Shown: one piece after another, positions 35,928-45,405 of the stretch
How the letters are laid out: the number at the start of each line of letters is the position of its first letter
Position numbering within the stretch: position 1 is the stretch's first letter
Source: CAVQWT01 sp963810815
GTDB lineage: Bacteria > Pseudomonadota > Gammaproteobacteria > Burkholderiales > Casimicrobiaceae
Reading direction: 5' to 3'
Length of the DNA stretch: 64,000 nt
Assembly: GCA_963810815.1 (NCBI GenBank)
Contig: CAWEPB010000004.1
Coordinates: 310,001 to 374,000 of the forward strand
The notes under the pieces: model-generated
Told to the model about the DNA's origin: nothing
Databases searched by the model: none
What the model saw: only the letters and a program-made list of their open reading frames with translations
Translations under genes and position numbers: made by a program

Positions 35928-38300
35928 TCACCCGTTCTTGCGCCGCCCGGTTGCCCGCTTGGCCGCCGGTTTGCGCGCCGCTTTGCGGGCGGTCGCCTTG
36001 CTGCGGCCACTCCCCGGCGTGACGTCGAGCGTATCGCCGATATTCTCGATCATCGCCAGCTGTTCGGTCGTCGGCGCAAAACGCCGCATCCGCTCGTCGG
36101 CCAGCAGGCTGCGCACGAGCGTCACCAGCCGCTCGCGATCGCCGCGCTTCGACAGCAGCTTTGGCAGCGTCGCGATCGCCTTCTCCGGCTCGTAGCGGAC
36201 GATGATGTCCTGCTCGCCGCGGATGCGCCGCCACTCGTCCGGCGCGAAGTCCGGCAGCAGATCGTGGTACTCGGTGGCGAGTTCATGCTTGAGCGCGAGC
36301 CGCGCCAGCGGCAGCGGGGCCCCGCGCCGGGCGAGCAGCGACCCGACCCGGGCCAGCGCCTCGGCGAAGCCGCCGTCCCCGATCGACGCCAGCGCCTCCT
36401 TGACGAACGGCAGCTCGCGCGGCTCGGCCGCGCTGTCCGCGGCCCGTTCCTCCGCCTCGTGCTTGTCGGCGAGGTAGAGGGAGAACACGTTGCCGTAGGT
36501 CTGGAAGAACGCCGCCTCGCTGGTCGCGTCGCGGACCTCGCGGTAATAGTCGAGCGACGCGCTGACCGCCTCCGACATCAGTTTCTCGATCGTGCCGCCC
36601 GCGTTGTCGGTGGTGGCCGGCTGGCGCTGGGCCTTGACCGCCTGCGCCGCGGGGCCCAGCCAAGCAAGCCAGGGATTCAGGTCCGAGAACGCCCAGCGCT
36701 GGAAGCGCAGCGAGTGGAACTGCCGGGACAGCTTCGCGGTGACCTCGTTGCCCATCGACTGGACGAACGGCTGCGCGAACAACTCGTAGGCGCGCTGGTT
36801 GAACTCCGACATGGCGGCGACGGCCTCGAACGGCTTCTCGTCGGCGCGCTCCAGGCGGTTCAACTGCTTTGCGATGTCCTCGAGCCGGCGCTCCTGGAAA
36901 TCGACCTCGTACTCGACCTTGCCGTCGCGCCCCTTGACCTCGTGGATCTGCATTCCGTACAGGCCCGGCGGCAGCATCTCGATCGATTTCAGCACCGACA
37001 CGATCTGCGCATGCTCCTTCTTCGCGACCTTGCCGGAGACGAAGATGCCGAGGTGACCGATGTCCTGGTGCAGCAGGCCGACGATCACCTGCCCTCGCGC
37101 CTTGATCTCGTCGGTCGAGCCGTAGACGTCGGCCACCCAGTTGAACGCCTGCTGCGGCGGGGTGATGTTGTCGCCCATCGACGCGAACAGGACGATCGGC
37201 GCCTTGATGTCGCGCAGGTCGAAGGACTTGCCGCCCGTTGCCTTGGTCCCGGACCACAGCTTGTTGCCGACGAACAGGTTGCGGGTGATCCACTCGATCT
37301 CTTCGCGGTTCATCAGATAGAAGCCGCCCCACCAGCGCTCGAACTCGAGGAAGCGCGGGGGCTCCGTGTCGACGTTCGCGAACAGGTTGTAATACTTGTC
37401 CCAGAAGGTGTTGGCCGGATTGAGGTTCTCGAAGTTCTCGACCAGGTACGCACCGTCGAAGATGCCGTCACCCATGTCGGCGGCGAACGACGACAGCCAG
37501 GTGCCCCCCAGCATGCCGCCCGCGTAGCGCATCGGGTTGTCGCCGGCGCCCTCCTGGAACGCGCCGCCCCAGTACGACATCGGTGCACCGTTGATCACGA
37601 TCGGGCCGGTGTCGTCAGGGTCCGACGCGGCGAGCATCATCGCCGCCCAGCCGCCCTGGCAGTTGCCGACGATCGCCGGCTTCGCACTCGCCGGATGCAG
37701 CGCACGCACCTTCTTCACGAACTGCTGCTCGGCATCGCAGACGTCGAGCAGTGTCTGGCCGGGCTCCGGATCGCGGAAGAAGATCACGAAGTAGACGGGG
37801 TGCCCCTCGCGCAGCGCGACCCCGACCTGCGAGTCGTCCTTGAAGCCGCCGATGCCCGGGCCGTGGCCGGCGCGCGGGTCGATGATCACGTAGGGACGCC
37901 GCTTCGGGTCGACCTTCACGCCCTCCGGGGGGACGATCCGCACCAACGCGTAGTTGACCGGCCGATGGAGCTTCCTGCCATCGACGACGATCTCGTAGTC
38001 GAAGTGCAGGACCGGCGTCAATCCCTGCCGGTTGTGCTCGACGAAGTTGTTGCCGCGCTCGCGCAGCGTGTCCATGAACAGGATCGAGCGCTGCGTGAAA
38101 TCGGTCGCGTACTCAACCCATTGCGACCAGAAGTCGGCGGGGGTGGCGGGCCTCTTGGCGAGGCCCGCCGCGCAATCGGCGTAGGCCTTGGAGAGCCGCT
38201 CCTTGAAATGCTCCTGTGCCAGCTTCGAACGCTTCTGGTAGAGCTGCGCGACCTTGCCGGAGATGTCCAGACTCTTCGCGACTTGCTTGGCTGCGTCCAT
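35928..38300 (-). CDS. DUF3141 PHA-synthase-like hydrolase
   Basis: 790 residues. The N-terminal half resembles PhaC: the box GNCQGG (Cys214) has the same GxCxGG pattern as the PHA synthase nucleophile. An Asp in FASMGDNITPP and a His in HQDIGHLGIF follow at positions expected for a Cys-Asp-His triad. The C-terminal third is helical with a Lys/Arg/Ala-rich tail (KATARKAARKPAAKRATGRRKNG). DUF3141 proteins co-occur with pta-ackA-fabI in betaproteobacteria; their activity is not established. A ribosome site GGAAGG precedes the ATG. It is the first gene of the four-gene operon. Confidence 0.85.
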   Translation of the reverse strand: MDAAKQVAKSLDISGKVAQLYQKRSKLAQEHFKERLSKAYADCAAGLAKRPATPADFWSQWVEYATDFTQRSILFMDTLRERGNNFVEHNRQGLTPVLHFDYEIVVDGRKLHRPVNYALVRIVPPEGVKVDPKRRPYVIIDPRAGHGPGIGGFKDDSQVGVALREGHPVYFVIFFRDPEPGQTLLDVCDAEQQFVKKVRALHPASAKPAIVGNCQGGWAAMMLAASDPDDTGPIVINGAPMSYWGGAFQEGAGDNPMRYAGGMLGGTWLSSFAADMGDGIFDGAYLVENFENLNPANTFWDKYYNLFANVDTEPPRFLEFERWWGGFYLMNREEIEWITRNLFVGNKLWSGTKATGGKSFDLRDIKAPIVLFASMGDNITPPQQAFNWVADVYGSTDEIKARGQVIVGLLHQDIGHLGIFVSGKVAKKEHAQIVSVLKSIEMLPPGLYGMQIHEVKGRDGKVEYEVDFQERRLEDIAKQLNRLERADEKPFEAVAAMSEFNQRAYELFAQPFVQSMGNEVTAKLSRQFHSLRFQRWAFSDLNPWLAWLGPAAQAVKAQRQPATTDNAGGTIEKLMSEAVSASLDYYREVRDATSEAAFFQTYGNVFSLYLADKHEAEERAADSAAEPRELPFVKEALASIGDGGFAEALARVGSLLARRGAPLPLARLALKHELATEYHDLLPDFAPDEWRRIRGEQDIIVRYEPEKAIATLPKLLSKRGDRERLVTLVRSLLADERMRRFAPTTEQLAMIENIGDTLDVTPGSGRSKATARKAARKPAAKRATGRRKNG

Positions 38301-38694
38301 CGTTGCGTCCTTCCAGTCAGTAGGCGGACAGCCCAGCCGCGCAGGTCGCCACCTCGGACGCCGTGCGCGTTCCGCCTCGTCGAATTCGGACCGGCGATGT
38401 GTGGTTTGGTTCACGGCCGGTCGGCTAGTCCGACGGAAGCGGTCGAACCGGGCCGGCATGCCGGCGATCCGCACAACCCGCCATCTGAAATTGTCCGCGC
38501 GGCGCCCAACTACATTGAACATTTTAAGACGCTGGCTGGACAAATGCAGACGGCGTCGCGTGGCTTGCTTGTCCGAAATCAATGACGGTTCACTCAGTTG
38601 CCCGCCGGGGCGTCAGCACCTCTTGCCGTGTCGATCTGCTAGTCTCCGAATCTTGCTGCCCGCCGCGGCCCAACCGCGCACACTCCCGTCCCTT
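38301..38694. other. Divergent intergenic region, 394 bp
   Basis: Lies between the DUF3141 operon (minus) and the hydrolase gene (plus). It has a local AT-rich patch (ACATTGAACATTTTAAGACG, about 38513-38532) that may hold minus-strand promoter elements, with TTGTCC just upstream. No operator palindrome of the phasin type and no gene were seen. Confidence 0.35.
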
Positions 38695-39552
38695 ATGCCG
38701 CCGCACTTCCGCCCGCTGAACGTCCTGCGCACGCTGCTCGTCGGCATGCTCGTCCTGGCCGCCGTTCCCGCACGCGCGGCCGACGAGGAAGCGACACGCA
38801 TCGGTGGAGTCGACGTGGTCGTGTGGACACCGTCCACCGGCGATCGCGAGCCTCTCCCCGTGGTCATGTTCTCGCACGCCCTGCACATGTGCCCCGGCCA
38901 ATCGAGCTACCTGACCCGGGCGCTGGCGGACGCCGGGTACCTGGTGATCGCCCCGCGGCACGCCGATTCCGCCTGCAGCTTTTCGAGCTTGCCCAGCGTG
39001 TGGCGGATGAGCGGGAAGCCGTCTCCACTGTGGACCGACCGTGACTACCGGGACCGGGCCGACGACATCCGGACCGTCCTGAACGCGCTGCCCGAAGACC
39101 CGCGGTATCGCAGCCGCACCGATCCGAATCGCCTGGCCCTGGTCGGGCACTCGCTCGGCGGGTACACGGTGCTGGGGCTCGGCGGCGCCTGGCCGTCGTG
39201 GCACCTGCCCGGCGTACAAGCCATCGTGGCCTTGACGCCCTATTCGCTCCCGTTCCAGCGCAGTGAAGGTCTGAGCCACATTTCCGCGCCGATCATGTAC
39301 CAGGCGGGAACGCTCGACCCGGTCTTCACCGTGCCGCTGGAGGAATTCGGCTACGCCCAGACGCCGGAGCCGAAGTACCTCGTGAAGATGGCATGGGCGA
39401 ACCACATGGCCTGGACGGACTTCGGGATTTCCAGCCGCGATTCGATCGTCAGCTACGCAATCGCATTCCTGGATTGCTACGTCAAGGGTGCGCCCGAAAC
39501 GCTGACGCTGCTCGATGCGCAGCAAGGCGTGTCGGCCTTCCTGCACAATTGA
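38695..39552 (+). CDS. Secreted alpha/beta hydrolase (dienelactone/PAF-hydrolase-like)
   Basis: 285 residues with a signal peptide (LLVGMLVLAAVPARAA). The nucleophile elbow is GHSLGG, preceded by LPVVMFSHALHMCPGQSSYL, as in predicted dienelactone hydrolases and PAF acetylhydrolase-like esterases. An Asp in AGTLDPVF and a His in WANHMAWTDF could complete the triad. Periplasmic or exported esterase; the substrate is unknown. Codon use looks slightly less GC-biased than its neighbours. Not in a visible operon. Confidence 0.8.
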   Translation: MPPHFRPLNVLRTLLVGMLVLAAVPARAADEEATRIGGVDVVVWTPSTGDREPLPVVMFSHALHMCPGQSSYLTRALADAGYLVIAPRHADSACSFSSLPSVWRMSGKPSPLWTDRDYRDRADDIRTVLNALPEDPRYRSRTDPNRLALVGHSLGGYTVLGLGGAWPSWHLPGVQAIVALTPYSLPFQRSEGLSHISAPIMYQAGTLDPVFTVPLEEFGYAQTPEPKYLVKMAWANHMAWTDFGISSRDSIVSYAIAFLDCYVKGAPETLTLLDAQQGVSAFLHN

Positions 39553-39667
39553 ATCCGCGCACGAGCCTCGCGGCACCGAGGTCGTCGATCGCGGAGGCCC
39601 GGGGCACGGTCAACGGCCCGGCCTCACGCGCCTCGCCGGCGTCGCGTCGCTCGAGCAGACTTCCGCT

Positions 39668-40771
39668 TCAGTGCACCTGCGGCGGCAACAGGTACAGCGT
39701 CATCGCGAAGATCAGGTAGACCATCAGCACCAGCACGCCGACGAACCAGGCCGATCGCCCGCTGTTCGTGACCAGGAATGCGGTGAGGGTGGCGATGAGC
39801 ACCATCACCACCGCACCCGGCCAGAGCTGCAGGTCCATCGGCGTCGGGCCGATCACGTAACTGAGCAGCACCAGCACCGGCGCCACGAACAGCGCGATCT
39901 GCGACGCGCTTCCCAACGCGATGCCCACGCTCAGGTCGAGCCGGTTCTTGCGCGCGCCGGAAAACGCCGAGGCCATCTCCGCCGCGCCACCCACCAGCGC
40001 CACGACGATGAAGCCGACGAACGCGGGAGTCATTCCGAAGGTCTCGGCCGCCTTCTGCACCGACTCGACGAAGATCTCGCTGACCAGCGCGACCAGCACC
40101 GTGACCCCGGCCAGCGTGGCCAGTGCCAGACGCATGGGCCACGGCGCTTCGCCGTCCTCGCCGTCCTCCGCGTGCTCCGCGCTGGCAAAGAGCTCCCGGT
40201 GCGTCTTGAGCGAGAACACCATGCCCAGTCCGTAGGCGACGATGAGGATCACGGCCAGGCCAAGGCTCAGCGTCTGGGTGAACGCGGCCTTCGCCGCCGA
40301 GTCGGCCGTCGCGACAGCGGAAGGAATCAGCAGCGCGATCGTGGCCAGGAAGAGCAGGCCGGCCTGCACCCGGGCGCTGACCCGGTTGTACTCCTGCACG
40401 TGGTACTTGAGCCCGCCGAGCAGAAACGACGCCCCCAGCATGAACAGCGTGTTGGCGACGATCGCGCCGGCGATCGATGCCTTCACCAGCATGTATTCGC
40501 CGGCGCGCAGGGCGGCGAGTGCAATGACCAGTTCGGTGAGATTCCCCAGCGTGGCATTCAGCAGCCCCCCGGCCGCGTCGCCCGTCTTGGCCGCAACCGA
40601 TTCGGTGGCGTGACTCAGCAGCGTCGCGAGCGGCACGATGGCGAGCACGGACAGCACGAAGAGCAGCGTGTGCGCCTCGGGCCTGAGCTTGGCGGCGGCG
40701 AACACGATCGGTACGAAGGCCAGCAGCCAGAGCATCGGGTTGTGGCGGACTTCCTTGAGCAGGGGGTTCAT
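39668..40771 (-). CDS. CaCA-family cation/proton antiporter
   Basis: 367 residues with 10-11 hydrophobic helices. The two alpha repeats of Ca2+/cation antiporters are present: GNLTELVIALAALRAGE and its partner GGAAEMASAFSGARKNRLDLSVGIALGS. A central acidic loop (HAEDGEDGEAP) separates the halves. It would exchange Ca2+ (or Na+/K+) for protons at the inner membrane, as ChaA and YfkE do. I chose ATG 40771; a TTG 24 bp upstream is possible. Confidence 0.9.
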   Translation of the reverse strand: MNPLLKEVRHNPMLWLLAFVPIVFAAAKLRPEAHTLLFVLSVLAIVPLATLLSHATESVAAKTGDAAGGLLNATLGNLTELVIALAALRAGEYMLVKASIAGAIVANTLFMLGASFLLGGLKYHVQEYNRVSARVQAGLLFLATIALLIPSAVATADSAAKAAFTQTLSLGLAVILIVAYGLGMVFSLKTHRELFASAEHAEDGEDGEAPWPMRLALATLAGVTVLVALVSEIFVESVQKAAETFGMTPAFVGFIVVALVGGAAEMASAFSGARKNRLDLSVGIALGSASQIALFVAPVLVLLSYVIGPTPMDLQLWPGAVVMVLIATLTAFLVTNSGRSAWFVGVLVLMVYLIFAMTLYLLPPQVH

Positions 40772-40882
40772 GGGCTTACTTGGCTCCGACGTCAACGTTG
40801 GCTACGGCGACCTCGCCGAGGCACGCGCAGGGGCCCAGGCCGCTGCACATCCAGCGTGCGGTTACCCGGTTGGCGGTTTGGA

Positions 40883-42580
40883 TCAAGTTTCCCAGAAGTT
40901 CGCAGCGTGGGTTCGCGCCAGCATGCCGCCGGCGAGGGTCCTGGCCTTGAAGCCCCTCTGCATCAGCATGCGCGTCGCATAGTAGGCCCGTTGTCCCGAA
41001 CGGCAGACGACGAGGATCTCGCGATCGCGAGGCAGTTCGTCGAGACGCGACCGGAGTTGGCCGATCGGGATGTTGATCGCGCCCGGCACACTTTCCACGG
41101 CCAGTTCCACCGGCTCGCGCACGTCGAGAAGGAAGCCGTTTCCGGTGGCGTCCCAGTGGCTGAGCGGCATGTCCCCGCGCAGGACGTCCGCGGCGACCAT
41201 CCCCGCGAAGTTGACCGGATCCTTCGCGCTTCCGAACTGTGGGGCGTAGCAGAGCTCGGCTTCCTCGAGGTCGTAGATCGTCGCGCCCATCTGGAGCGCC
41301 ATCGCGAGCGCACTTATCCGCTTGTCCACCAGATCCTCGCCGAGCGCCTGCGCGCCGAGGAGGCGCCCGTCCGACTTGCGGAAGATGACCTTCATCGCAA
41401 TCGGTCTGGCGCCGGGGTAATAGCCCGCGTGCGAGTTCGGATAGAGGTAAACCTTCTCGTAATCCTTGTCGCCGAGGCGATCTAGCGTCTTCTCAGTGGC
41501 GCCCGTCCAGGCCGCCACCCCGCCAAAGAACCCGATGATCGCGGTGCCCTGGGTGCCGCGATAGCGCGAGTCGCGCCCGGCGATCACGTCGGCCGCGATG
41601 CGGCCCTGCCGGTTCGCCGGACCAGCGAGCGCGACCAGGTTCCATTCGCCGGTCACGAAGTCCATGACCTCGATCGCGTCACCAACGGCGAAGATGTCCG
41701 GGTTGCTCGTGCGCATCTGGTCGTCGACACGGATGCCGCCGCGCTGGCCGATCTCCAGTCCGGCGGTCCTGGCCAGCGCGGTATCCGGGCGCACACCCAT
41801 GGCGAGAATCACGAGGTCGGCCGGATGCACCTTGCCGGACTGCGTCAGTACCTTCAGCGAGCCGTTGTCGCCCTGCTCGAATCCGGCCACGCCGTCGTTG
41901 AGCGCCAAGCGCAGGCCGTGGCGCTCCAGATAGCCTTCGGCGATGCGTGCCATGTCCTTGTCCATCGGCGCCAGGATCTGGTCGCCCATCTCGACCAGGG
42001 TCACGTCGAATCCGCGGTGGATGAGGTTCTCCGCCGTCTCGAGGCCGATGAAGCCGCCGCCGACAATCACCGCCCGCGTCTTCGGGCGCACGGTCTGGAA
42101 GCCCGAGTACCGGTGCATCCCGGCGAGGAACGTGGTGCCGCGTTCGATCCACTCGCGGATCGCCCTCGCATCGGGCACGGTCCTGACCTCGAATATGCCG
42201 GGCAGGTCGATCCCAGGCAGCGGCGGCCGGATCGACAGCGCGCCGGGCGACAGCACCAGCTTGGTGTAGGACTCCGTCGTCACCTGGCCGGTTGCGACAT
42301 TGCGCAGCTCGACGGTCTTCGTGTCCGGCGAAACCTTGATGGCCTCGCAGCGTGTTCTCACATCGATGGCAAATTGCGAGCGAAACGTGCTTTCGTCCGC
42401 CACCATCAGGCTCGATTCCTTCTCGATCACGCCGCCGACGTGGTAGGGCAGCCCGCAGTTCGCGTACGAGACATACGGTCCGCGTTCCACCATCACGATT
42501 TCCGCGTCTTCATCCAACCTGCGCAGGCGCGCCGCACACGACGCGCCGCCGGCCACTCCACCGACGATGATGACTTTCAT
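40883..42580 (-). CDS. CoA-disulfide reductase fused to a rhodanese domain
   Basis: 565 residues. Residues 1-440 are a FAD/NAD(P)-dependent disulfide oxidoreductase: N-terminal VGGVAGGASCAARLRR, active-site Cys42 in SYANCGLPYH, second nucleotide site VIVGGGFIGLETAENL, and a flavin motif FAVGDAIEV. Residues 460-565 are a rhodanese domain with loop VVCRSGQRA containing its catalytic Cys. This architecture matches CoADR-Rhd proteins, which reduce CoA disulfides or CoA persulfide. It is divergent from the GNAT gene; repeats in the gap may be regulatory. Confidence 0.9.
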   Translation of the reverse strand: MKVIIVGGVAGGASCAARLRRLDEDAEIVMVERGPYVSYANCGLPYHVGGVIEKESSLMVADESTFRSQFAIDVRTRCEAIKVSPDTKTVELRNVATGQVTTESYTKLVLSPGALSIRPPLPGIDLPGIFEVRTVPDARAIREWIERGTTFLAGMHRYSGFQTVRPKTRAVIVGGGFIGLETAENLIHRGFDVTLVEMGDQILAPMDKDMARIAEGYLERHGLRLALNDGVAGFEQGDNGSLKVLTQSGKVHPADLVILAMGVRPDTALARTAGLEIGQRGGIRVDDQMRTSNPDIFAVGDAIEVMDFVTGEWNLVALAGPANRQGRIAADVIAGRDSRYRGTQGTAIIGFFGGVAAWTGATEKTLDRLGDKDYEKVYLYPNSHAGYYPGARPIAMKVIFRKSDGRLLGAQALGEDLVDKRISALAMALQMGATIYDLEEAELCYAPQFGSAKDPVNFAGMVAADVLRGDMPLSHWDATGNGFLLDVREPVELAVESVPGAINIPIGQLRSRLDELPRDREILVVCRSGQRAYYATRMLMQRGFKARTLAGGMLARTHAANFWET

Positions 42581-42685
42581 GATTCGTCTCCCGTCGCCCG
42601 CCCTTTCGCGGCCGACGATTTGCCGTACCGTCCGGGCGCCGCACCTTGTGCCATTATCAAGCCGGACCGCTGTGACGCTGGATCG

Positions 42686-42738
42686 TTTGCGACAGCGACT
42701 GGACAATTGTTGACAATCGCTCATTCCCATTTGCGACA
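42686..42738. promoter_or_regulatory. Direct repeats around an ACAATTGT palindrome
   Basis: TTTGCGACA occurs at 42686-42694 and 42730-42738, 44 bp apart (about four helical turns). Between them lies GGACAATTGTTGACAATCG with an 8-bp palindrome ACAATTGT and a consensus-like TTGACA. The block sits in the divergent gap between the CoADR-rhodanese and GNAT genes. Confidence 0.4.
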
Positions 42739-42820
42739 ATTCAACGCGGCGTCACCCGGGCGGGGCGGGCCGCCAAGCCGCGTGCCACGCGGCGCTCCAC
42801 CGACTCGAAGGGGACCAACG

Positions 42821-43351
42821 ATGGACTCCGGCTTCATTGACTGCGACGTCGCCCTGCGTGACGGACGTGCCGTGCGCCTCCGTGCGATGCAACCTTCGGA
42901 CGAGGCGGAACTGGTACAGACCTTCGGCCGCATGAGTGACGATGCCCGGTACATGCGGTTCATGCGCGTCGTCCGCGAGCCCAATCTGGAGCGCGTCCGC
43001 AAAGTGCTCGCCTCGTTTCCCGGGAGCGGATTCGGGATTGTGGCAACGATCCCGGCAGCGGACGGCGTCGACATCGTGGGGAGCGCGATCCTGGTCGTCG
43101 GGAACAGCGCCTCCAGCGGCGAGTTCGCTATCAACGTCGCCGCCGGTTATGGCGGGGCTGGTCTCGGAGGCACGCTGATGAACGCCCTGATCGGCGCCGC
43201 GAGGCGGCGCGGGCTCGCGGACATGGAAGGCTACGTGCTGGCCGCGAACAAACCGATGCTGCGGCTTGCCGCCGGGCTTGGGTTCAGCGTCGCGCCCGAC
43301 CCGGACGATTCGACCGTTCGGCTCTGCCGCCTGCGCCTCGGCGGCCCCTGA
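42821..43351 (+). CDS. GNAT-family acetyltransferase
   Basis: 176 residues. The pattern VRLRAMQPSDEAELVQTFGRMS...RYMRFM resembles the GNAT domain of bacterial protein-acetyltransferases (Pat/AcsA-linked). The acetyl-CoA loop is GYGGAGLGGTLMNALIGAARRRG. ATG 42821 follows GAAGGGG. A stand-alone GNAT domain without a cyclic-nucleotide or CoA-ligase module. It may acylate a protein or small molecule; the target is unknown. Confidence 0.8.
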   Translation: MDSGFIDCDVALRDGRAVRLRAMQPSDEAELVQTFGRMSDDARYMRFMRVVREPNLERVRKVLASFPGSGFGIVATIPAADGVDIVGSAILVVGNSASSGEFAINVAAGYGGAGLGGTLMNALIGAARRRGLADMEGYVLAANKPMLRLAAGLGFSVAPDPDDSTVRLCRLRLGGP

Positions 43352-43418
43352 TGCTCGCCTGCGAAAATGTGCGGGAAGTTCGTCGGGCCGCCCCTCTCGT
43401 GTCGTCGGACACGGACGC

Positions 43419-44540
43419 CTAAGGCGCGGTTTCCGTCCTGCCCTCGTCCGTGGATTCCCCGATCCGCGCCCCGCTGGGCCGGAACGCCTGGTGCCGGCGA
43501 AAGTCCTCGCTGTCCGACCGGGCGCTCCGCGTCGCGCGCTCGGCCGCTTCCGGATAGGGCATGGGGTGCTTGCCGATCTCGATCTCGAGCAGCTTCGTCT
43601 CGCCGTTGATCCGTACGCTGTACTTGCCCAGGTTGTAGAGGACGTACATCGCGAAGAGGTTGTCGGGGTCCTCGTACTGGCCCTGTTCCTTCCGGAAGTC
43701 ACGGGACAGCACGGAAGGGAACCGGTCGGGCAGGTCCTTGAACGCGACCTTCTCGTCCTCGTGCGGATCCACCCAGGTCGAGCCCCCGTACTTCCGGTAC
43801 AGCACCACGTCCAGCCCGTATCCGCGCGCGTTCCACTCCCTGAGGAGCTTCATCGCCATCTCGGTGGGAATGTTGGCATTGGCGGCCGCGACCACTCTTC
43901 GCCCGGAGAGAATCTTCGCGCTCCCGACCTCGAGGTCCTTGTAGCCGGCGCCGAACTTGAACGCCGCGCCGATGGTCTTGGCGCAATTGAGGCGCAGGTA
44001 GTCGTACTTGATCTCCCTGTCGTGGTACTCGGTCTTTTTGACCCGGTTGTGATAGTCGTCGTTGATGCGCCGGAAGTAGGCCGCCAGCGCCTCCTTCTCC
44101 TCGACCGGGACGCCGTAGACGCGCACCCCGACGACCGATCGCTTGTAGATCTCGCCGAAGTCGAGGCCGAACGACGCCTTGTCGCCGAGCGACGAGGTCG
44201 TCCCGAACAGGTACTCGTTCTTCGGGATGCCGAGCATGAGATCGTCGATGTAGAAGTCGTTCTCGTGCCCGGGGTTCCGATCGGCGTAGAAGTTGGCCGT
44301 GTAGACCAGGTCATCGCCGGGTGCCAGGTCCCGAATCGCCAGGGCCAGGTGGCCCGCCGAACCGCCCTTGGACGTGCCGAAGCTGATCAGCAGCTCCAGG
44401 TCGTACGGGTCCTGCTTGAGGACGTCCGCGATCGCGCCGACGTTGGCGGGCTCCGGGCCGCCCCTGGTCCCGAAGTCGGCAGCCGCCGCATGCGCGGCGA
44501 GCATGAACCCGGTCAGCACACACCAGAACGTGACCCTCAT
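43419..44540 (-). CDS. Secreted protein, candidate permuted papain-like hydrolase
   Basis: 373 residues with a signal peptide (FWCVLTGFMLAAHAAAADF). I do not recognise a named family with certainty. His64 in SAGHLALAIRD and Cys186 in YLRLNCAKTIG have the order and surroundings of permuted NlpC/P60 or DUF4105/LRAT-like folds (GH-L-I early, NC at a helix start later). That is an inference. The C-terminus is charged and looks disordered. ATG 44540 has GGAG at good spacing; an ATG two codons upstream is possible. Confidence 0.6.
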   Translation of the reverse strand: MRVTFWCVLTGFMLAAHAAAADFGTRGGPEPANVGAIADVLKQDPYDLELLISFGTSKGGSAGHLALAIRDLAPGDDLVYTANFYADRNPGHENDFYIDDLMLGIPKNEYLFGTTSSLGDKASFGLDFGEIYKRSVVGVRVYGVPVEEKEALAAYFRRINDDYHNRVKKTEYHDREIKYDYLRLNCAKTIGAAFKFGAGYKDLEVGSAKILSGRRVVAAANANIPTEMAMKLLREWNARGYGLDVVLYRKYGGSTWVDPHEDEKVAFKDLPDRFPSVLSRDFRKEQGQYEDPDNLFAMYVLYNLGKYSVRINGETKLLEIEIGKHPMPYPEAAERATRSARSDSEDFRRHQAFRPSGARIGESTDEGRTETAP

Positions 44541-44612
44541 CGCCATTGCTCCGATGAAACCCGCCGGATCCCGTTCATCGGCCACCCCGACGCGCGGTGA
44601 TCGGGGCTGTCC

Positions 44613-45395
44613 TCACTCCATGAACCACCCGTGGCTGACGATCAGCGACTGGCCGGTCAGCGCGTTGTTCGGGAACGCCGCGAAGAACAAGGTCGCCTCG
44701 GCGACGTCCTGCAGCGTCGTGAACTCGCCGTCCACGGTGTCCTTCAGCATGACATCCTTGATCACCTGCTCTTCGGACATGCCGAGTTCCCTGGCCTGCT
44801 CGGGAATCTGCCTTTCGACGAGCGGCGTGCGAACGAAGCCGGGGCAGACGACGTTGGCGTGCACGCCGTAGGGCGCACCCTCCTTCGCGACCACCCGCGC
44901 GAGCCCCAGCAGGCCGTGCTTGGCCGTCACGTACGGCGCCTTGAGCTTCGACGCCAGCTTCGAATGCACCGAGCCCATGTAGATGACGCTGCCCCCGCGG
45001 CCGGACCGGTACATGTGCGGCAGGCAGGCCCGGGTGGTGAGGAACGCGCCGTCGAGATGGATCGCCAGCATCTTCTTCCAGTCCGCGTAGCTGAACTCCT
45101 CGACCGGATGCACGATCTGGATGCCGGCGTTGCTGACGAGGATGTCGACGCCCCCGAACGCGGCGACCGTCGCGATCACGCCGGCGTTGACCGCGTCTTC
45201 GCTGCAGACGTCCATCGCGACGCCGATGGCCTCGCCGCCGCTTCCGCGAATCTCGGCGGCGACGGCGTCCGCCGCCGGCCCGTTCAGGTCCGCAATGGCG
45301 ACTTTCGCTCCTTCGCGGGCGAAGGTGAGCGCGATCTCCCTGCCGATGCCGCTCGCGGCGCCGGTCACGATCGCCGTCCTGTTCTCGAGCTTCAT
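44613..45395 (-). CDS. bdhA: 3-hydroxybutyrate dehydrogenase
   Basis: 260-residue SDR. It has TGAASGIG, SNAGIQIVHPVEEF, SVHSKLASKLKAPYVTAKHG (Tyr-Lys pair) and VCPGFVRTPLVERQI, a string diagnostic for D-3-hydroxybutyrate dehydrogenase. It oxidises (R)-3-hydroxybutyrate to acetoacetate with NAD+, the exit step of PHB breakdown. It starts 10 bp after the sulP stop, so the two may share a transcript. It complements the synthesis genes 15 kb away; no depolymerase is seen in the window. Confidence 0.93.
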   Translation of the reverse strand: MKLENRTAIVTGAASGIGREIALTFAREGAKVAIADLNGPAADAVAAEIRGSGGEAIGVAMDVCSEDAVNAGVIATVAAFGGVDILVSNAGIQIVHPVEEFSYADWKKMLAIHLDGAFLTTRACLPHMYRSGRGGSVIYMGSVHSKLASKLKAPYVTAKHGLLGLARVVAKEGAPYGVHANVVCPGFVRTPLVERQIPEQARELGMSEEQVIKDVMLKDTVDGEFTTLQDVAEATLFFAAFPNNALTGQSLIVSHGWFME

Positions 45396-45405
45396 GGCGT
45401 TCCTT

